Positions 16,831 to 26,370 of a DNA stretch of 64,000 bases are shown one piece after another; positions within the stretch are counted from its first letter, which is position 1, and every line of letters begins with the position of its first letter. The DNA is from Acidobacteriota bacterium (lineage in GTDB: Bacteria; Acidobacteriota; Terriglobia; 20CM-2-55-15). The position numbers and the translations under genes are program-made. The stretch is taken from positions 78,854-142,853 of the forward strand of contig JAJEEE010000047.1 of the NCBI GenBank assembly GCA_022821145.1. Direction: 5' to 3'. The notes beneath the pieces were generated by a model that saw only the letters and a list, made by a program, of their open reading frames with translations, did not search any database and had not been told where the DNA came from.

Positions 16831-17279
16831 TATCGATCCTCCCTTGAAGCGCGCATCATACCCCGCGTCCCAGGGCTTCGGCGGCGCGTGTCGGCGTTTT
16901 CATGCAGATTCGAGCGCGCAGCAAGGTTGCCCGAACCCGCTCACAGGCTTCCCGCCCATTGACGTCAACGAGTGATCGCCGATGCGGCGGTAAGGCCGAA
17001 GATGACTACGGACGGTCTCGGTGGCGGCCGGGTATGTCGACCCGACCCCCGACGTTGTGGCACCGAATGGCGCCGCTGCCGTCGCGAGGCGCCGTGAAGT
17101 CGCCCCACACATCGCGGACGTTGGTCGAACCCGAACCGTCGCGGTGTGTTGCTCGTGTCCAAGAAACCCTGGGGCGGTACGGATTGGTGTGCATGGTATG
17201 ATACACGCCTTCGAAAACGGCTCTGATTCTTGTCGCGTGAATAGGGGAATCCGTTTCTCGAGTACGGGGGCTTACCGAA
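16831..17279. other. 449-bp intergenic region upstream of the G8 gene
   Basis: No open frame with coding character was found on either strand. The left end holds the ribosome binding site of the DinB gene, and the right end holds the promoter and 5' leader of the G8 gene. The middle contains several short inverted repeats (for example CCGCCGCATCGGCG around 16978-16991 and GGTGTGCATGG/ATACACGCC near 17186) but nothing I can assign. Confidence 0.5.
17194..17202 (+). promoter_or_regulatory. Putative extended -10 promoter for the G8-domain gene
   Basis: TGG-TATGAT (TGn plus a 5/6 -10 box) predicts a start near 17209 and a leader of about 70 nt. A GGGGG ribosome binding site lies about 11 nt before the ATG at 17280. 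The -10 sits inside an inverted repeat (GTGT...ACAC, 17187-17205) that could be an operator. Confidence 0.45.
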
Positions 17280-19856
17280 ATGCGAGCACATAGTCGTCTG
17301 TTCGTTTCACTGCTTTTTGCGGCCTTTTTCTTCCTCGGCGGACATGCCGTCGTCGAGGCTCAGGAAGCGGTCAACAGCGGGCTCTGGTCCGATCCGGCCA
17401 CCTGGTCCGACGGGGAGGCGCCGGGCGAAGGCGACGCCGTCACCATCGGAGAAGGCATTGAAGTTGTCCTCGACGTCAGTCCGCCGCCGCTGCGAAGTAT
17501 CAGGCTCAACGGCAAACTGAGCTTCGCGGACGATAGAGATCTTGAACTGACCACCGAGTGGATCCTGATGCGCGGGGAGTTGGAGATTGGCACCGAAGCC
17601 GCCCCCCATACGCGCAATGCGACCATTACCCTGACCAATAACGTCCCCGATGAGAACATCGAGGAAATGGGTGACCACGGGATCATGATCATGGGCGGAA
17701 CCCTGAGCCTGCACGGCGATCGGGAAAACGCCTGGACCAAGTTGGTCGAAACGGCCGAGGCGGGCAGCACGCGGATCGAAGTTCTCGACGCGAGCGAGTG
17801 GCGAGTCGGTGACGAAATTGTCCTGGCGTCAACGGATTTCAATCCCCGGCAGGCCGAGACGCACCACATTGCTGCGATCAGCGGAAACACCGTGACGCTC
17901 GATCAGCCGCTTGAATACATGCATTTCGGCGAGATCACCTTCGACGTCGATCAACGCGGCGAAGTCGGGTTGCTGACGCGCAATATCAAGGTTCAGGCTT
18001 CCGCCGACGCCGAAGACTCGTACCTGGGCGGGCATATCATGGCGATGGACGGGAGCACGATGAATGTGGCCGGCATCGAGTTGACTCGAATGGGTCAGCA
18101 TCTGGAGCTCGCCCGGTACCCGATCCACTGGCATATCAACGGCGACGTGGAGGGGCAGTACATCAAGAACTCCGCGATTCACGACACGTTCAACCGCTGC
18201 GTGACCATTCATGGCACGGATAATCTGCTGGTCGAAAACAACGTCACGTACAACACGGTGGGGCACTGCTTCTTCATGGAAGACGGCATCGAGTCGGGCA
18301 ACCGTCTCGTTCGCAACCTGGGGATCCAGACCAAGTGTCATCCGACCCTGCCGTGTGTCCCGACAATCCTCGCCGCGGCCGGCGAGACCAGAACGGGAAC
18401 GAATGGCCAGGGCTCCGAGGACGTCCTGATTCCATCGGACAACACGGCGTCGACCTACTGGATCACCAATCCGGACAACATCTACATCGACAACGTTGCC
18501 GCGGGTTCCGATTCGACAGGTTTCTGGATGTCGTTACCGGAGCACCCGGTCGGCGCGTTTGAAGGCACGGAGATCAGCCTGAATACCTGGCCGCGTCGAA
18601 CTCATTTCCGCGAATTCAGGGGCAACGTCGCCCACTCCAACTACGACGGGTTCATGTTCGACCGGAATATCGCGCCCGACGGCACTTTCGGGGTGACCGG
18701 CAGCTCGCATACCGGCCTTGAAGATCCCGCGGACCCGGACAGCACGGCGCTGGAATCGGTCTTCGAGGACCTCACCACCTACAAGAACCGCAATGGCGGC
18801 ATCTGGGGCCGCGGCGAGATGCACGTATTCAGGAACGTGAGGTTCGCCGACAACGCCATGGGCTTCACTCACGCGTCCGGCGCATTCGGTCGTTACGAAT
18901 TCACGTCAAAGGTCGTGGACTCGCTGTTCGTCGGCGAAACCGGGAACGTCGGCAACCCCAGAACTCCGGAGGAGATCGCTTACGGCCGCAGCTTGCCGAA
19001 GCCCGAATTGCCGGATTTCCCGATCCGCGGCTACGAGTACTACGATTACCGTCATGACGTCGAGAACACGACCTTCGTGAATTACGAGGACAACGCCACC
19101 CGCATGACGGGCGCCATCTCCAACCTGCTGTACAGCAGCTTCGGGGTCAGCACCAACAACGCCTTCGAGCGCCTGGAATTCGTCGACGCCAAGCCGGTGT
19201 ATTTCCCGCCGATGGAGAGGAGATGGGGCAACGACAATGGAGGCAGTCGGTCCTACACGACCGCGGCGTACCGCGACAGGGACGGCTCGCTCGGCCGTGG
19301 CCCCGATTCCTACGTTCTCATCCATGACGGCGTCAACGACAGTATCGCGGTCGACACGGAAGCCTGCGATATCCATGAGTCGTGGAACGCGGCCGTGTGC
19401 GAGGGCGATGTCGGACGCCTGACTGTCGGCGGTGGCGGCGCCGGCGGTCGAGGCGCTTTCGGCGGTCGAGGCCGAGGTTTCGGCGGTCGAGGCGGGTTCG
19501 GCGGTCGAGGCGGCGGCGCTGCCGCCGAGCCGGTCATACTCAGCCGTAATGGCCGGGAGTACGACACGACCACCACCAACGTACGAGCCGGAACCGAGAT
19601 CACGGTGACCACCGAAAGGCCGGACGTGACCCTCACCCTGCGTGAGATGGATGAAGGCTCCTGGGTGATTTTCGAGCTGCCGGGATTCACCACCGCCGCT
19701 TCGGGTGCTCGGCAAGACAGCCTGGATGCGCTGCGCATGGCCGGCGACACCGCGTACTTCCAGGACCCGGACGCGCTCTGGGTCAAGGTTGTCTCCAACG
19801 GTGACATCGGCACCGGCGCCCCCGGTGGCGGAACCAGCATCAACGTCAGCAGGTAG
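17280..19856 (+). CDS. Large exported G8-domain / right-handed beta-helix protein (CEMIP/TMEM2-like)
   Basis: 858 residues with a signal peptide (LFVSLLFAAFFFLGGHAVVEAQ). Residues about 30-150 form a G8 domain: GLWSDPATWSDGEAPGEGDAVTI, then VVLDVSPPPLRSIRLNGKLSFA and MRGELEIGTEAAPHTRNATITL, with the conserved glycines and WxDxxTW pattern. After a segment DHGIMIMGGTLSLHG typical of CEMIP/TMEM2-like proteins, a parallel beta-helix follows (YPIHWHINGDVEGQYIKNSAIHDTFNRCVTIHGTDNLLVENNVTYN, here read as separate repeats) with PIHWH and a Cys-containing loop. Residues about 722-744 are a Gly/Arg-rich tract encoded by a DNA tandem repeat. In animals this architecture occurs in hyaluronan-degrading proteins; polysaccharide binding or cleavage outside the cell is therefore plausible but inferred. 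Codon choice (GAA, GAT, GTT) looks slightly less GC-biased than its neighbours. Confidence 0.82.
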   Translation: MRAHSRLFVSLLFAAFFFLGGHAVVEAQEAVNSGLWSDPATWSDGEAPGEGDAVTIGEGIEVVLDVSPPPLRSIRLNGKLSFADDRDLELTTEWILMRGELEIGTEAAPHTRNATITLTNNVPDENIEEMGDHGIMIMGGTLSLHGDRENAWTKLVETAEAGSTRIEVLDASEWRVGDEIVLASTDFNPRQAETHHIAAISGNTVTLDQPLEYMHFGEITFDVDQRGEVGLLTRNIKVQASADAEDSYLGGHIMAMDGSTMNVAGIELTRMGQHLELARYPIHWHINGDVEGQYIKNSAIHDTFNRCVTIHGTDNLLVENNVTYNTVGHCFFMEDGIESGNRLVRNLGIQTKCHPTLPCVPTILAAAGETRTGTNGQGSEDVLIPSDNTASTYWITNPDNIYIDNVAAGSDSTGFWMSLPEHPVGAFEGTEISLNTWPRRTHFREFRGNVAHSNYDGFMFDRNIAPDGTFGVTGSSHTGLEDPADPDSTALESVFEDLTTYKNRNGGIWGRGEMHVFRNVRFADNAMGFTHASGAFGRYEFTSKVVDSLFVGETGNVGNPRTPEEIAYGRSLPKPELPDFPIRGYEYYDYRHDVENTTFVNYEDNATRMTGAISNLLYSSFGVSTNNAFERLEFVDAKPVYFPPMERRWGNDNGGSRSYTTAAYRDRDGSLGRGPDSYVLIHDGVNDSIAVDTEACDIHESWNAAVCEGDVGRLTVGGGGAGGRGAFGGRGRGFGGRGGFGGRGGGAAAEPVILSRNGREYDTTTTNVRAGTEITVTTERPDVTLTLREMDEGSWVIFELPGFTTAASGARQDSLDALRMAGDTAYFQDPDALWVKVVSNGDIGTGAPGGGTSINVSR
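19443..19511 (+). repeat. In-gene tandem repeat encoding a Gly/Arg-rich tract
   Basis: Four copies of GGCGGTCGAGGC at 19443-19454, 19461-19472, 19482-19493 and 19500-19511, separated by TTC-containing spacers. They encode GGRG-F-GGRGRGF-type RGG-like repeats near the C-terminus of the G8-domain protein. The number of copies is likely variable between strains. Confidence 0.8.
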
Positions 19857-19903
19857 GTTCAACCCGCTGCATGACTCGCCCGCGTTTCTCGCCGGGTGTG
19901 CTG

Positions 19904-19933
19904 TACGTATCCTCCGCCGAGATGTTCCATCGA
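19904..19933. repeat. 30-bp direct repeat, left copy, flanking the RelE/RelB module
   Basis: TACGTA(n)..GATGTTCCATCGA matches 20672-20701 at 24 of 30 positions, including an exact 13-bp core ATGTTCCATCGAC that extends one base beyond. The two copies are in the same orientation and bracket the toxin-antitoxin pair. Confidence 0.55.
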
Positions 19934-19947
19934 CTTGGAGGCAGTAC

Positions 19948-19980
19948 GGTAAGCGTCTTTACGAGACCGCCTACATGAAT
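19948..19980 (+). repeat. 33-bp interspersed repeat, copy 2 (beside the RelE-type toxin)
   Basis: 31 of 33 positions are identical to 1418-1450; the differences are C/T at position 11 and T/C at position 23. It ends 21 nt from the toxin stop codon, exactly the same distance as copy 1 from the PIN toxin stop, but in the opposite orientation relative to the toxin gene. Confidence 0.75.
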
Positions 19981-20001
19981 CGAGGACCGCGCGTCCAGGG
20001 C

Positions 20002-20274
20002 CTATTCCGCGAAAAGATCGGAGTGCGTTCCGGTTCGAACCAGGCGCAACTCGTTGCCCTGGACCCGGTAGATCAGGAGCCAGTCCGGTTCGAGATGCGC
20101 CTCGCGGTAGCCCTTCCAGATTCCCCGTAGCGGATGATCGCGATAACGGGCCGGCATCGCCTCCTGCTCGAGCAGCGACGTCAATAGAGTCCGTAACTTC
20201 CTCAAGTCCTTACCTCGCGATGCGGCTCTTCGGACGTCGCGCTTGAACTGCGACGAGCGAACCGGGACGAGCAT
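20002..20274 (-). CDS. RelE/YafQ-type mRNA interferase toxin
   Basis: 90 residues: MLVPVRSSQFKRDVRRAASRGKDLRKL, then LPARYRDHPLRGIWKGYREAHL-like and DWLLIYRVQGNELRLVRTGTHSDLFAE. This is the YafQ branch of the RelE superfamily: basic N-terminus, DHPL.G.WKG.RE.H..PDWLLIYR and the C-terminal RTGTHSDLF with the catalytic-region His. YafQ-like toxins bind the ribosome and cut mRNA in the A site. Antitoxin and toxin genes are one base apart. Members of this branch usually pair with DinJ/RelB antitoxins, as here. Confidence 0.9.
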   Translation of the reverse strand: MLVPVRSSQFKRDVRRAASRGKDLRKLRTLLTSLLEQEAMPARYRDHPLRGIWKGYREAHLEPDWLLIYRVQGNELRLVRTGTHSDLFAE

Positions 20275-20275
20275 G

Positions 20276-20533
20276 TCAGATGTCGAGGTCCTGGAACAAT
20301 GCCTCCGCGCTGCCGAATCGCCGGCCCTTGCCCGCGTCCAACTCCTTCATGGCCTTGACCGTTTTCGGGTTGGGAACCTGGATGGGGAACGGCAATCGCT
20401 TCTCGTCGGCCACGCGCAGCAGCAACAAGCGAATCGCGTCGGAAACCGACAGGCCCATGGATTGCAACGCCTTCGAGGCGCGCGCCTTCGTTTCGCCGTC
20501 GATTCGGGCGCGCACAACCGTGTCCGAACTCAT
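20276..20533 (-). CDS. RelB/DinJ-family antitoxin
   Basis: 85 residues from the ATG at 20533 (GGGGGG just upstream); a longer in-frame start at 20587 would add an unlikely 18 residues. MSSDTVVRARIDGETKARASKALQSMGLSVSDAIRLLLLRVADE is the ribbon-helix-helix DNA-binding half of RelB/DinJ antitoxins (the L(S/T)(V/I)SDAIRLLLxRVA motif is diagnostic). The C-terminal FPIQVPNPKTVKAMKELDAG would wrap the toxin. Expected to autorepress with the toxin as co-repressor. Confidence 0.88.
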   Translation of the reverse strand: MSSDTVVRARIDGETKARASKALQSMGLSVSDAIRLLLLRVADEKRLPFPIQVPNPKTVKAMKELDAGKGRRFGSAEALFQDLDI

Positions 20534-20671
20534 GTTGAACCCCCCATGACGTAGCATCATTGTAGCTACAGATGCTGAAGCGGTCAATCAGGGAGTCTTC
20601 GCCGAGCTTCTGCGAATCAGCGACCGATGCAACTGCAACAAGCGTTGCCGGATCCTGAACATTACCGACAA

Positions 20672-20701
20672 TACGTGCCCGCCCCTGAAATGTTCCATCG
20701 A
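20672..20701. repeat. 30-bp direct repeat, right copy, flanking the RelE/RelB module
   Basis: Partner of 19904-19933 (24 of 30 identical, same orientation), about 140 bp upstream of the antitoxin start. The region between the antitoxin and glnS (20534-20764) otherwise contains no gene; on the minus strand it reads as short degenerate frames that may be a remnant of an inserted element. Confidence 0.55.
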
Positions 20702-20764
20702 CGCGGGGGAGAACGCGTTCTCGAAGGCGACGCGGACCGAACGATGCCTGCCCCGTCGGTTTCC

Positions 20765-22483
<1,719 letters not shown>

Positions 22484-22492
22484 CGAGTCCGG

Positions 22493-24088
22493 CTAGTCGA
22501 GAATGCCCGCCAACTCCTGCAGCAGATTCCAGTTCTCGAGCCGTTCGTCCCGCGACGCCTCCATGGTCGGCGACGGGTTGCCTTCCTTGTCGAAATGCTT
22601 GGCGAAACGGCCTTCGGTCCGGGCGAAGGTGATGAAGTCGACCGGTTCCTTGGTCTTGGGATGGACGTACCAGTCGTTCTTGACCTGCGGGTTGCCGGTC
22701 AGGCTCAGCCGCTCCTTGAACCGGGAACCCTTGCGGGGGTCGTAGATGAATACGGGGAATGTCCGGGAGTCCGCGGCCAGCTTCGCCTGGTGCATGGCCA
22801 TGTTGTCGCCGACGCCGTGCTCGGGCTGGCAGGTCGTGAACACGTTGATGATGGCCGGGCCGGGATACTCGTTGGCCTCCATCACCGCCTTGTAGAAGTG
22901 GTTCGTGTGAGCGCAGGTCGTCTGGGCCACGTACACGTCCTTGTGCATCATGGCGATGTTGGACAGCTCCTTGCGGTGCTCGGCCTTGCCCGGGACCACC
23001 TTGCCGTGGGCGCTCATCTTGGCTTCCTGGCCCATGAACGAGCTGGTCGACGTCTGCCCGCCCGTGTTCGAGTAGACCTGCGTGTCCAGCACCAGGACGT
23101 TGATGTCCATTCCCGAGGCGAACATGCGGGACAGGGACTGGAATCCGATGTCCAGCATCGCGCCGTCGCCGCCGATGACCCATAGCTTCTTGTCGCTCCA
23201 GCCCAACTGATCCCAGCGGGCGCGCACGCCCATGGCGTCGGCGGGCGCGTTCTCGAACAGCGAGTTCGTCCAGGAAACGGCATAGGGGTTGTAGGGGTAC
23301 GTCGACGTATAGACCGTGTTGCACCCCGTCGCCGCGACGATGCCGATGTTCTCCTGCCCGTAGACGAAGCCCGTGGCCGCCAGCATCATGCGCAGCGCCG
23401 TGGCCTCGCCGCAACCCATGCACGACCCGGCGCCTCCCACGTAGAGCAGCGAGCGCTCGGCGAGCATCATGTCGGCCAGCGCCCTCTCGTTGATGAACTT
23501 GTCGGGAGTCGGCGGCAGATCGTTGTAGAACTTCCAGGCGCGCTGATACCAGCCGAGGTTCTCGTCGTCCTTCCGGATCATCTTCAGCGCGTCGTGGTCG
23601 CCGCAGGCGTCCACGCACTCCGCACATCCCTTGCACTTGGTGGGGTCGATGAAGATGCCGAACTTGCCGCCGCCCACGCCCTTCTTCTCGAGCACCTTGA
23701 AGTACTTGTTCGTGATCGCCCACTGGGCGCCCATCGATTCGCGCTCCCCGGCGTCGTCGATCGCGCCCAGGTGCTCGTCGAGCACGTCGGGCTCGACGGC
23801 CTTGCCCAGGATCGCCGTGTCCGGGCATTGCGTCACGCAATCCATGCAGCCCACGCAGTTGTCGGCGTTCAGCTCCGGAATGTCGGGCGCGATGTAGCTG
23901 AAGTCGCGCAGCGCGCCGGTGTTGGCGGGGATGACGCTCCGGGCCACCTGGTCGTCCGCCGCCAGGCCTTTCTCGGCGGTCCCGTCGTTGTAGGCGCCTA
24001 CGACCCGGTTGTTGAAGTCGTCGAAGTCGACAACGTTCAGGCGGATGTCTTCGCGTAGCCTTTCGACTTCCGGTTCCAGCGCTTTCAT
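22493..24088 (-). CDS. Pyruvate:ferredoxin oxidoreductase, ferredoxin plus TPP-binding (delta-beta) polypeptide
   Basis: 531 residues from the ATG at 24088 (GAGG upstream); it matches the C-terminal half of NifJ-type PFOR. First an insert of two 4Fe-4S motifs: CVGCMDCVTQCP and CKGCAECVDACG. Then the beta domain: GAGSCMGCGEATALRMML with further cluster-binding Cys, a GIVAATGCNTVYTSTYPYNPY segment, and the TPP motif GDGAMLDIGFQ ending in NTGGQTSTSS. The enzyme oxidatively decarboxylates pyruvate to acetyl-CoA and CO2, passing two electrons to ferredoxin or flavodoxin. The partner subunit is encoded 52 bp upstream. glnS follows 9 bp downstream. In most NifJ proteins both halves form one chain of about 1170-1200 residues; here the chain is split at the gamma/ferredoxin junction. 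Confidence 0.92.
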   Translation of the reverse strand: MKALEPEVERLREDIRLNVVDFDDFNNRVVGAYNDGTAEKGLAADDQVARSVIPANTGALRDFSYIAPDIPELNADNCVGCMDCVTQCPDTAILGKAVEPDVLDEHLGAIDDAGERESMGAQWAITNKYFKVLEKKGVGGGKFGIFIDPTKCKGCAECVDACGDHDALKMIRKDDENLGWYQRAWKFYNDLPPTPDKFINERALADMMLAERSLLYVGGAGSCMGCGEATALRMMLAATGFVYGQENIGIVAATGCNTVYTSTYPYNPYAVSWTNSLFENAPADAMGVRARWDQLGWSDKKLWVIGGDGAMLDIGFQSLSRMFASGMDINVLVLDTQVYSNTGGQTSTSSFMGQEAKMSAHGKVVPGKAEHRKELSNIAMMHKDVYVAQTTCAHTNHFYKAVMEANEYPGPAIINVFTTCQPEHGVGDNMAMHQAKLAADSRTFPVFIYDPRKGSRFKERLSLTGNPQVKNDWYVHPKTKEPVDFITFARTEGRFAKHFDKEGNPSPTMEASRDERLENWNLLQELAGILD

Positions 24089-24140
24089 ATCGACCTCGTT
24101 TCCTTCGACGGACTCGTTCCGTTCGGTGAATCGCGGGCGG

Positions 24141-26153
24141 CTAGACGGCGACGCCGTCGGCCTCCGCCGTGGCCCGCATGACGGCGCGGGGTACTTCGAG
24201 AACCTCGTGGTAGCCGCGCGACACGGCCTGGAGGTTGTCCTGAACGACCTGTTCCCCGCGCTTCCCGAAGTATTTCCGCAGCGCCTTCTCAACGCCTTCG
24301 AACAGCCGGTCCTCGCCGATGCCGGACTCGCCCTGCAGCGGGGTCACCCGCAGGAACACCCCCAGCAGCACGATGCCTTGCATGCGCTGTTGCAGGTCGG
24401 CGAGCGAGGAGACGTCCTTGGCGATCTGGACCGTGTCGAGCGCGAACAGACGGGCGTTCTTCTGCAGCATGAACGCGCGGGCCCAGGACGGCACGGCGCT
24501 CCAGATCTTCTCGGGATCGGTCTGGTGACTCTGGACGAAGACCATCCCGTTTTCGGACAGGCCCATCAGCGGGTTTTCCAGGTTGAACGCGTTGACGTCG
24601 TTCAGCGGGATGAACTCGACGTCCTCGAGCTCGGAGTGCACCCGGATGTGCTCCTTGGCGATGGTCAGGTAGTACGTGGTCGGGAGGCCTTTCTTCTCGG
24701 AGCCGTACTTGGGATAGGCCTGCACGTCCATGCCGAAGACTTCCCCGGCGATGGTCGCGATGACCTTGTTGGTGGTGACCGACCCGTAGCCGCCGACAGA
24801 GTGCCCGCGCATCGAAAAAGAACCGGGCGATCGCACGTCCGGGTCCTCGGTGATTTCGAGCGCGGTCTCGTGCTTGATTCCGAGCGAGAAATAGTGGCGG
24901 GGGCTGTCGCCGAGCATGTTGCGCATCACCGCCAGGAAATCGCCGGAACGCACGTCGCGGCTGCCCAGCCCGGCCGAGCCTCCGTAGAACCGCGGCATGC
25001 CGGTGAGGGCGGGATAGCCGGGCGTCCCCGACGCCGCGTCGGCGAAGGCCGCCTTGATCTCCAGCAGGAACGGGTTGGAAGCCATCATCGGGATGTCGAG
25101 GCGCTCCAGCACCGTGACGGCCTGGACATGGCGGAGGGCTTCGACGATTTCGATGGCGGGGAAGGGGCGGTAACAGGTGAGGTGCAGCAGGCCGACCTTC
25201 CAGCCGAACTTCTCGCGTATGTAGTCGACGGCCGCCTCGCCGGTTTCCATCATGCAACCCGACCCCACGATCGCGTACTCGGCGTCCTCCAGGCGGTAGG
25301 GGTGGACGACGTCGTACCGGCGCCCGGTCATGCGGTAGTACTCGTCCATGACCGACTTGAGCGTCGGCAGGACACGGTCGTAGTACTTCCGCTGGGCGAT
25401 CTTGCCCTTCATGTAGCTGTCCTGGTTCTGCACGACGCCGGACATGACCGGAACGCGGGGGTCCATCAGGTTGCGCACCTTGGACTGAGGGTCGCCGACG
25501 AACTGTTTCATGAACTCCGGCTCCGGCAGCCGGACGTTCTCGATGGTGTGCGTCGTGAGAAAACCGTCCTGGACGTTGAGGAAGGGCGTCTCGGTATCCT
25601 CGGCCGCCCGGCGCGAGATCAGCGCCAGGTCGCCGGCTTCCTGGGCGTTGCGGCCGAACAGCACGCCCCACCCGCAGTCGGCCACGCAGTATACGTCGTC
25701 GTGTCCGGTATGGACGTTGAGGGAATGGGAGGTGATCGCCCGGGCTCCGATATGGAACACGATCGGCAGGCGCTTCCCCGAGATCGTGTAGAGCACCTCC
25801 TTCATCAGCACCAGCCCCTGTCCCGACGTGAAGTTCGTCACCCGCCCCCCGGCGACGGCGAATCCCTCGCAGGTGGTGGCGGCGCTGTGCTCGGACTCGG
25901 GTTCGATGAAGGCCAGCCGTTTCCCCCAGAGATTCTCCTTTCCGTTGGAAACGGCGATCTGGTAACCGCTGCCCATCGTCGTGGACGACGTGATCGGGTA
26001 GGCGCAGGCGCCTTCCGTGATCTGGGTCTCGACCCAGACGACCATGCCCGCGCCGTCGGCCGTGGTCGGAATACCCGGGAAGGGCGCACGGCTCTCGCCC
26101 GCGGCCTCGCCGGGCTGGGCGCCCGGTACTCGGACATTCAGAGTCGAACTCAT
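24141..26153 (-). CDS. Pyruvate:ferredoxin oxidoreductase, alpha-gamma polypeptide (NifJ N-terminal half)
   Basis: 670 residues with GGGAGG before the ATG at 26153. The alpha (pyrimidine-binding) part has ACAYPITSSTTMGSGY, the NifJ-like YPITPSS entry motif, followed by LVLMKEVLYTISGKRLPIVFHI and SLNVHTGHDDVYCVADCGWGVLF. The gamma part begins around residue 430 (RSPGSFSMRGHSVGGYGSVTTNKVIATIAGE) and ends with the PALR-like LRKYFGKRGEQVVQDN. Together with the downstream gene it reconstitutes a complete PFOR. A 2-oxoacid other than pyruvate is possible, but the NifJ-like domain order favours pyruvate. A hairpin at 26232-26260 separates this gene from the permease gene upstream. Confidence 0.92.
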   Translation of the reverse strand: MSSTLNVRVPGAQPGEAAGESRAPFPGIPTTADGAGMVVWVETQITEGACAYPITSSTTMGSGYQIAVSNGKENLWGKRLAFIEPESEHSAATTCEGFAVAGGRVTNFTSGQGLVLMKEVLYTISGKRLPIVFHIGARAITSHSLNVHTGHDDVYCVADCGWGVLFGRNAQEAGDLALISRRAAEDTETPFLNVQDGFLTTHTIENVRLPEPEFMKQFVGDPQSKVRNLMDPRVPVMSGVVQNQDSYMKGKIAQRKYYDRVLPTLKSVMDEYYRMTGRRYDVVHPYRLEDAEYAIVGSGCMMETGEAAVDYIREKFGWKVGLLHLTCYRPFPAIEIVEALRHVQAVTVLERLDIPMMASNPFLLEIKAAFADAASGTPGYPALTGMPRFYGGSAGLGSRDVRSGDFLAVMRNMLGDSPRHYFSLGIKHETALEITEDPDVRSPGSFSMRGHSVGGYGSVTTNKVIATIAGEVFGMDVQAYPKYGSEKKGLPTTYYLTIAKEHIRVHSELEDVEFIPLNDVNAFNLENPLMGLSENGMVFVQSHQTDPEKIWSAVPSWARAFMLQKNARLFALDTVQIAKDVSSLADLQQRMQGIVLLGVFLRVTPLQGESGIGEDRLFEGVEKALRKYFGKRGEQVVQDNLQAVSRGYHEVLEVPRAVMRATAEADGVAV

Positions 26154-26231
26154 CGGAATGCCTCCCTCTCGATCACGCCTGTGGAGATCGCAAGAACTAG
26201 AAGCTTACCAGATTCCGGACGCGGGTGTCAT

Positions 26232-26260
26232 CCTGGCGCGACCCGGCGCACGGCGCCAGG
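26232..26260 (-). terminator. Hairpin between the permease and oxidoreductase genes
   Basis: CCTGGCGC (26232-26239) pairs perfectly with GCGCCAGG (26253-26260) with a 13-nt loop. It lies about 110 nt past the permease stop (26371, minus strand) and 80 nt before the oxidoreductase start. There is no U-tract. The rest of 26154-26370 shows nothing else I can name. Confidence 0.45.
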
Positions 26261-26370
26261 AATCGGCCGAAATATATGTGCATGCGAGACTTGCGGCGAC
26301 GGCCGGCTCACACGGCTCCCTCCACGATCGTGGCGGGGGCGGACTCGATCGGGAATCTCCGGCCACGGTC

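Noticed and set aside
1418..19980. The 33-bp repeats as integron attC sites
   Set aside because: They lack the RYYYAAC/GTTRRRY core pairs and the long palindromic organisation of attC sites, and no integrase is in the window.
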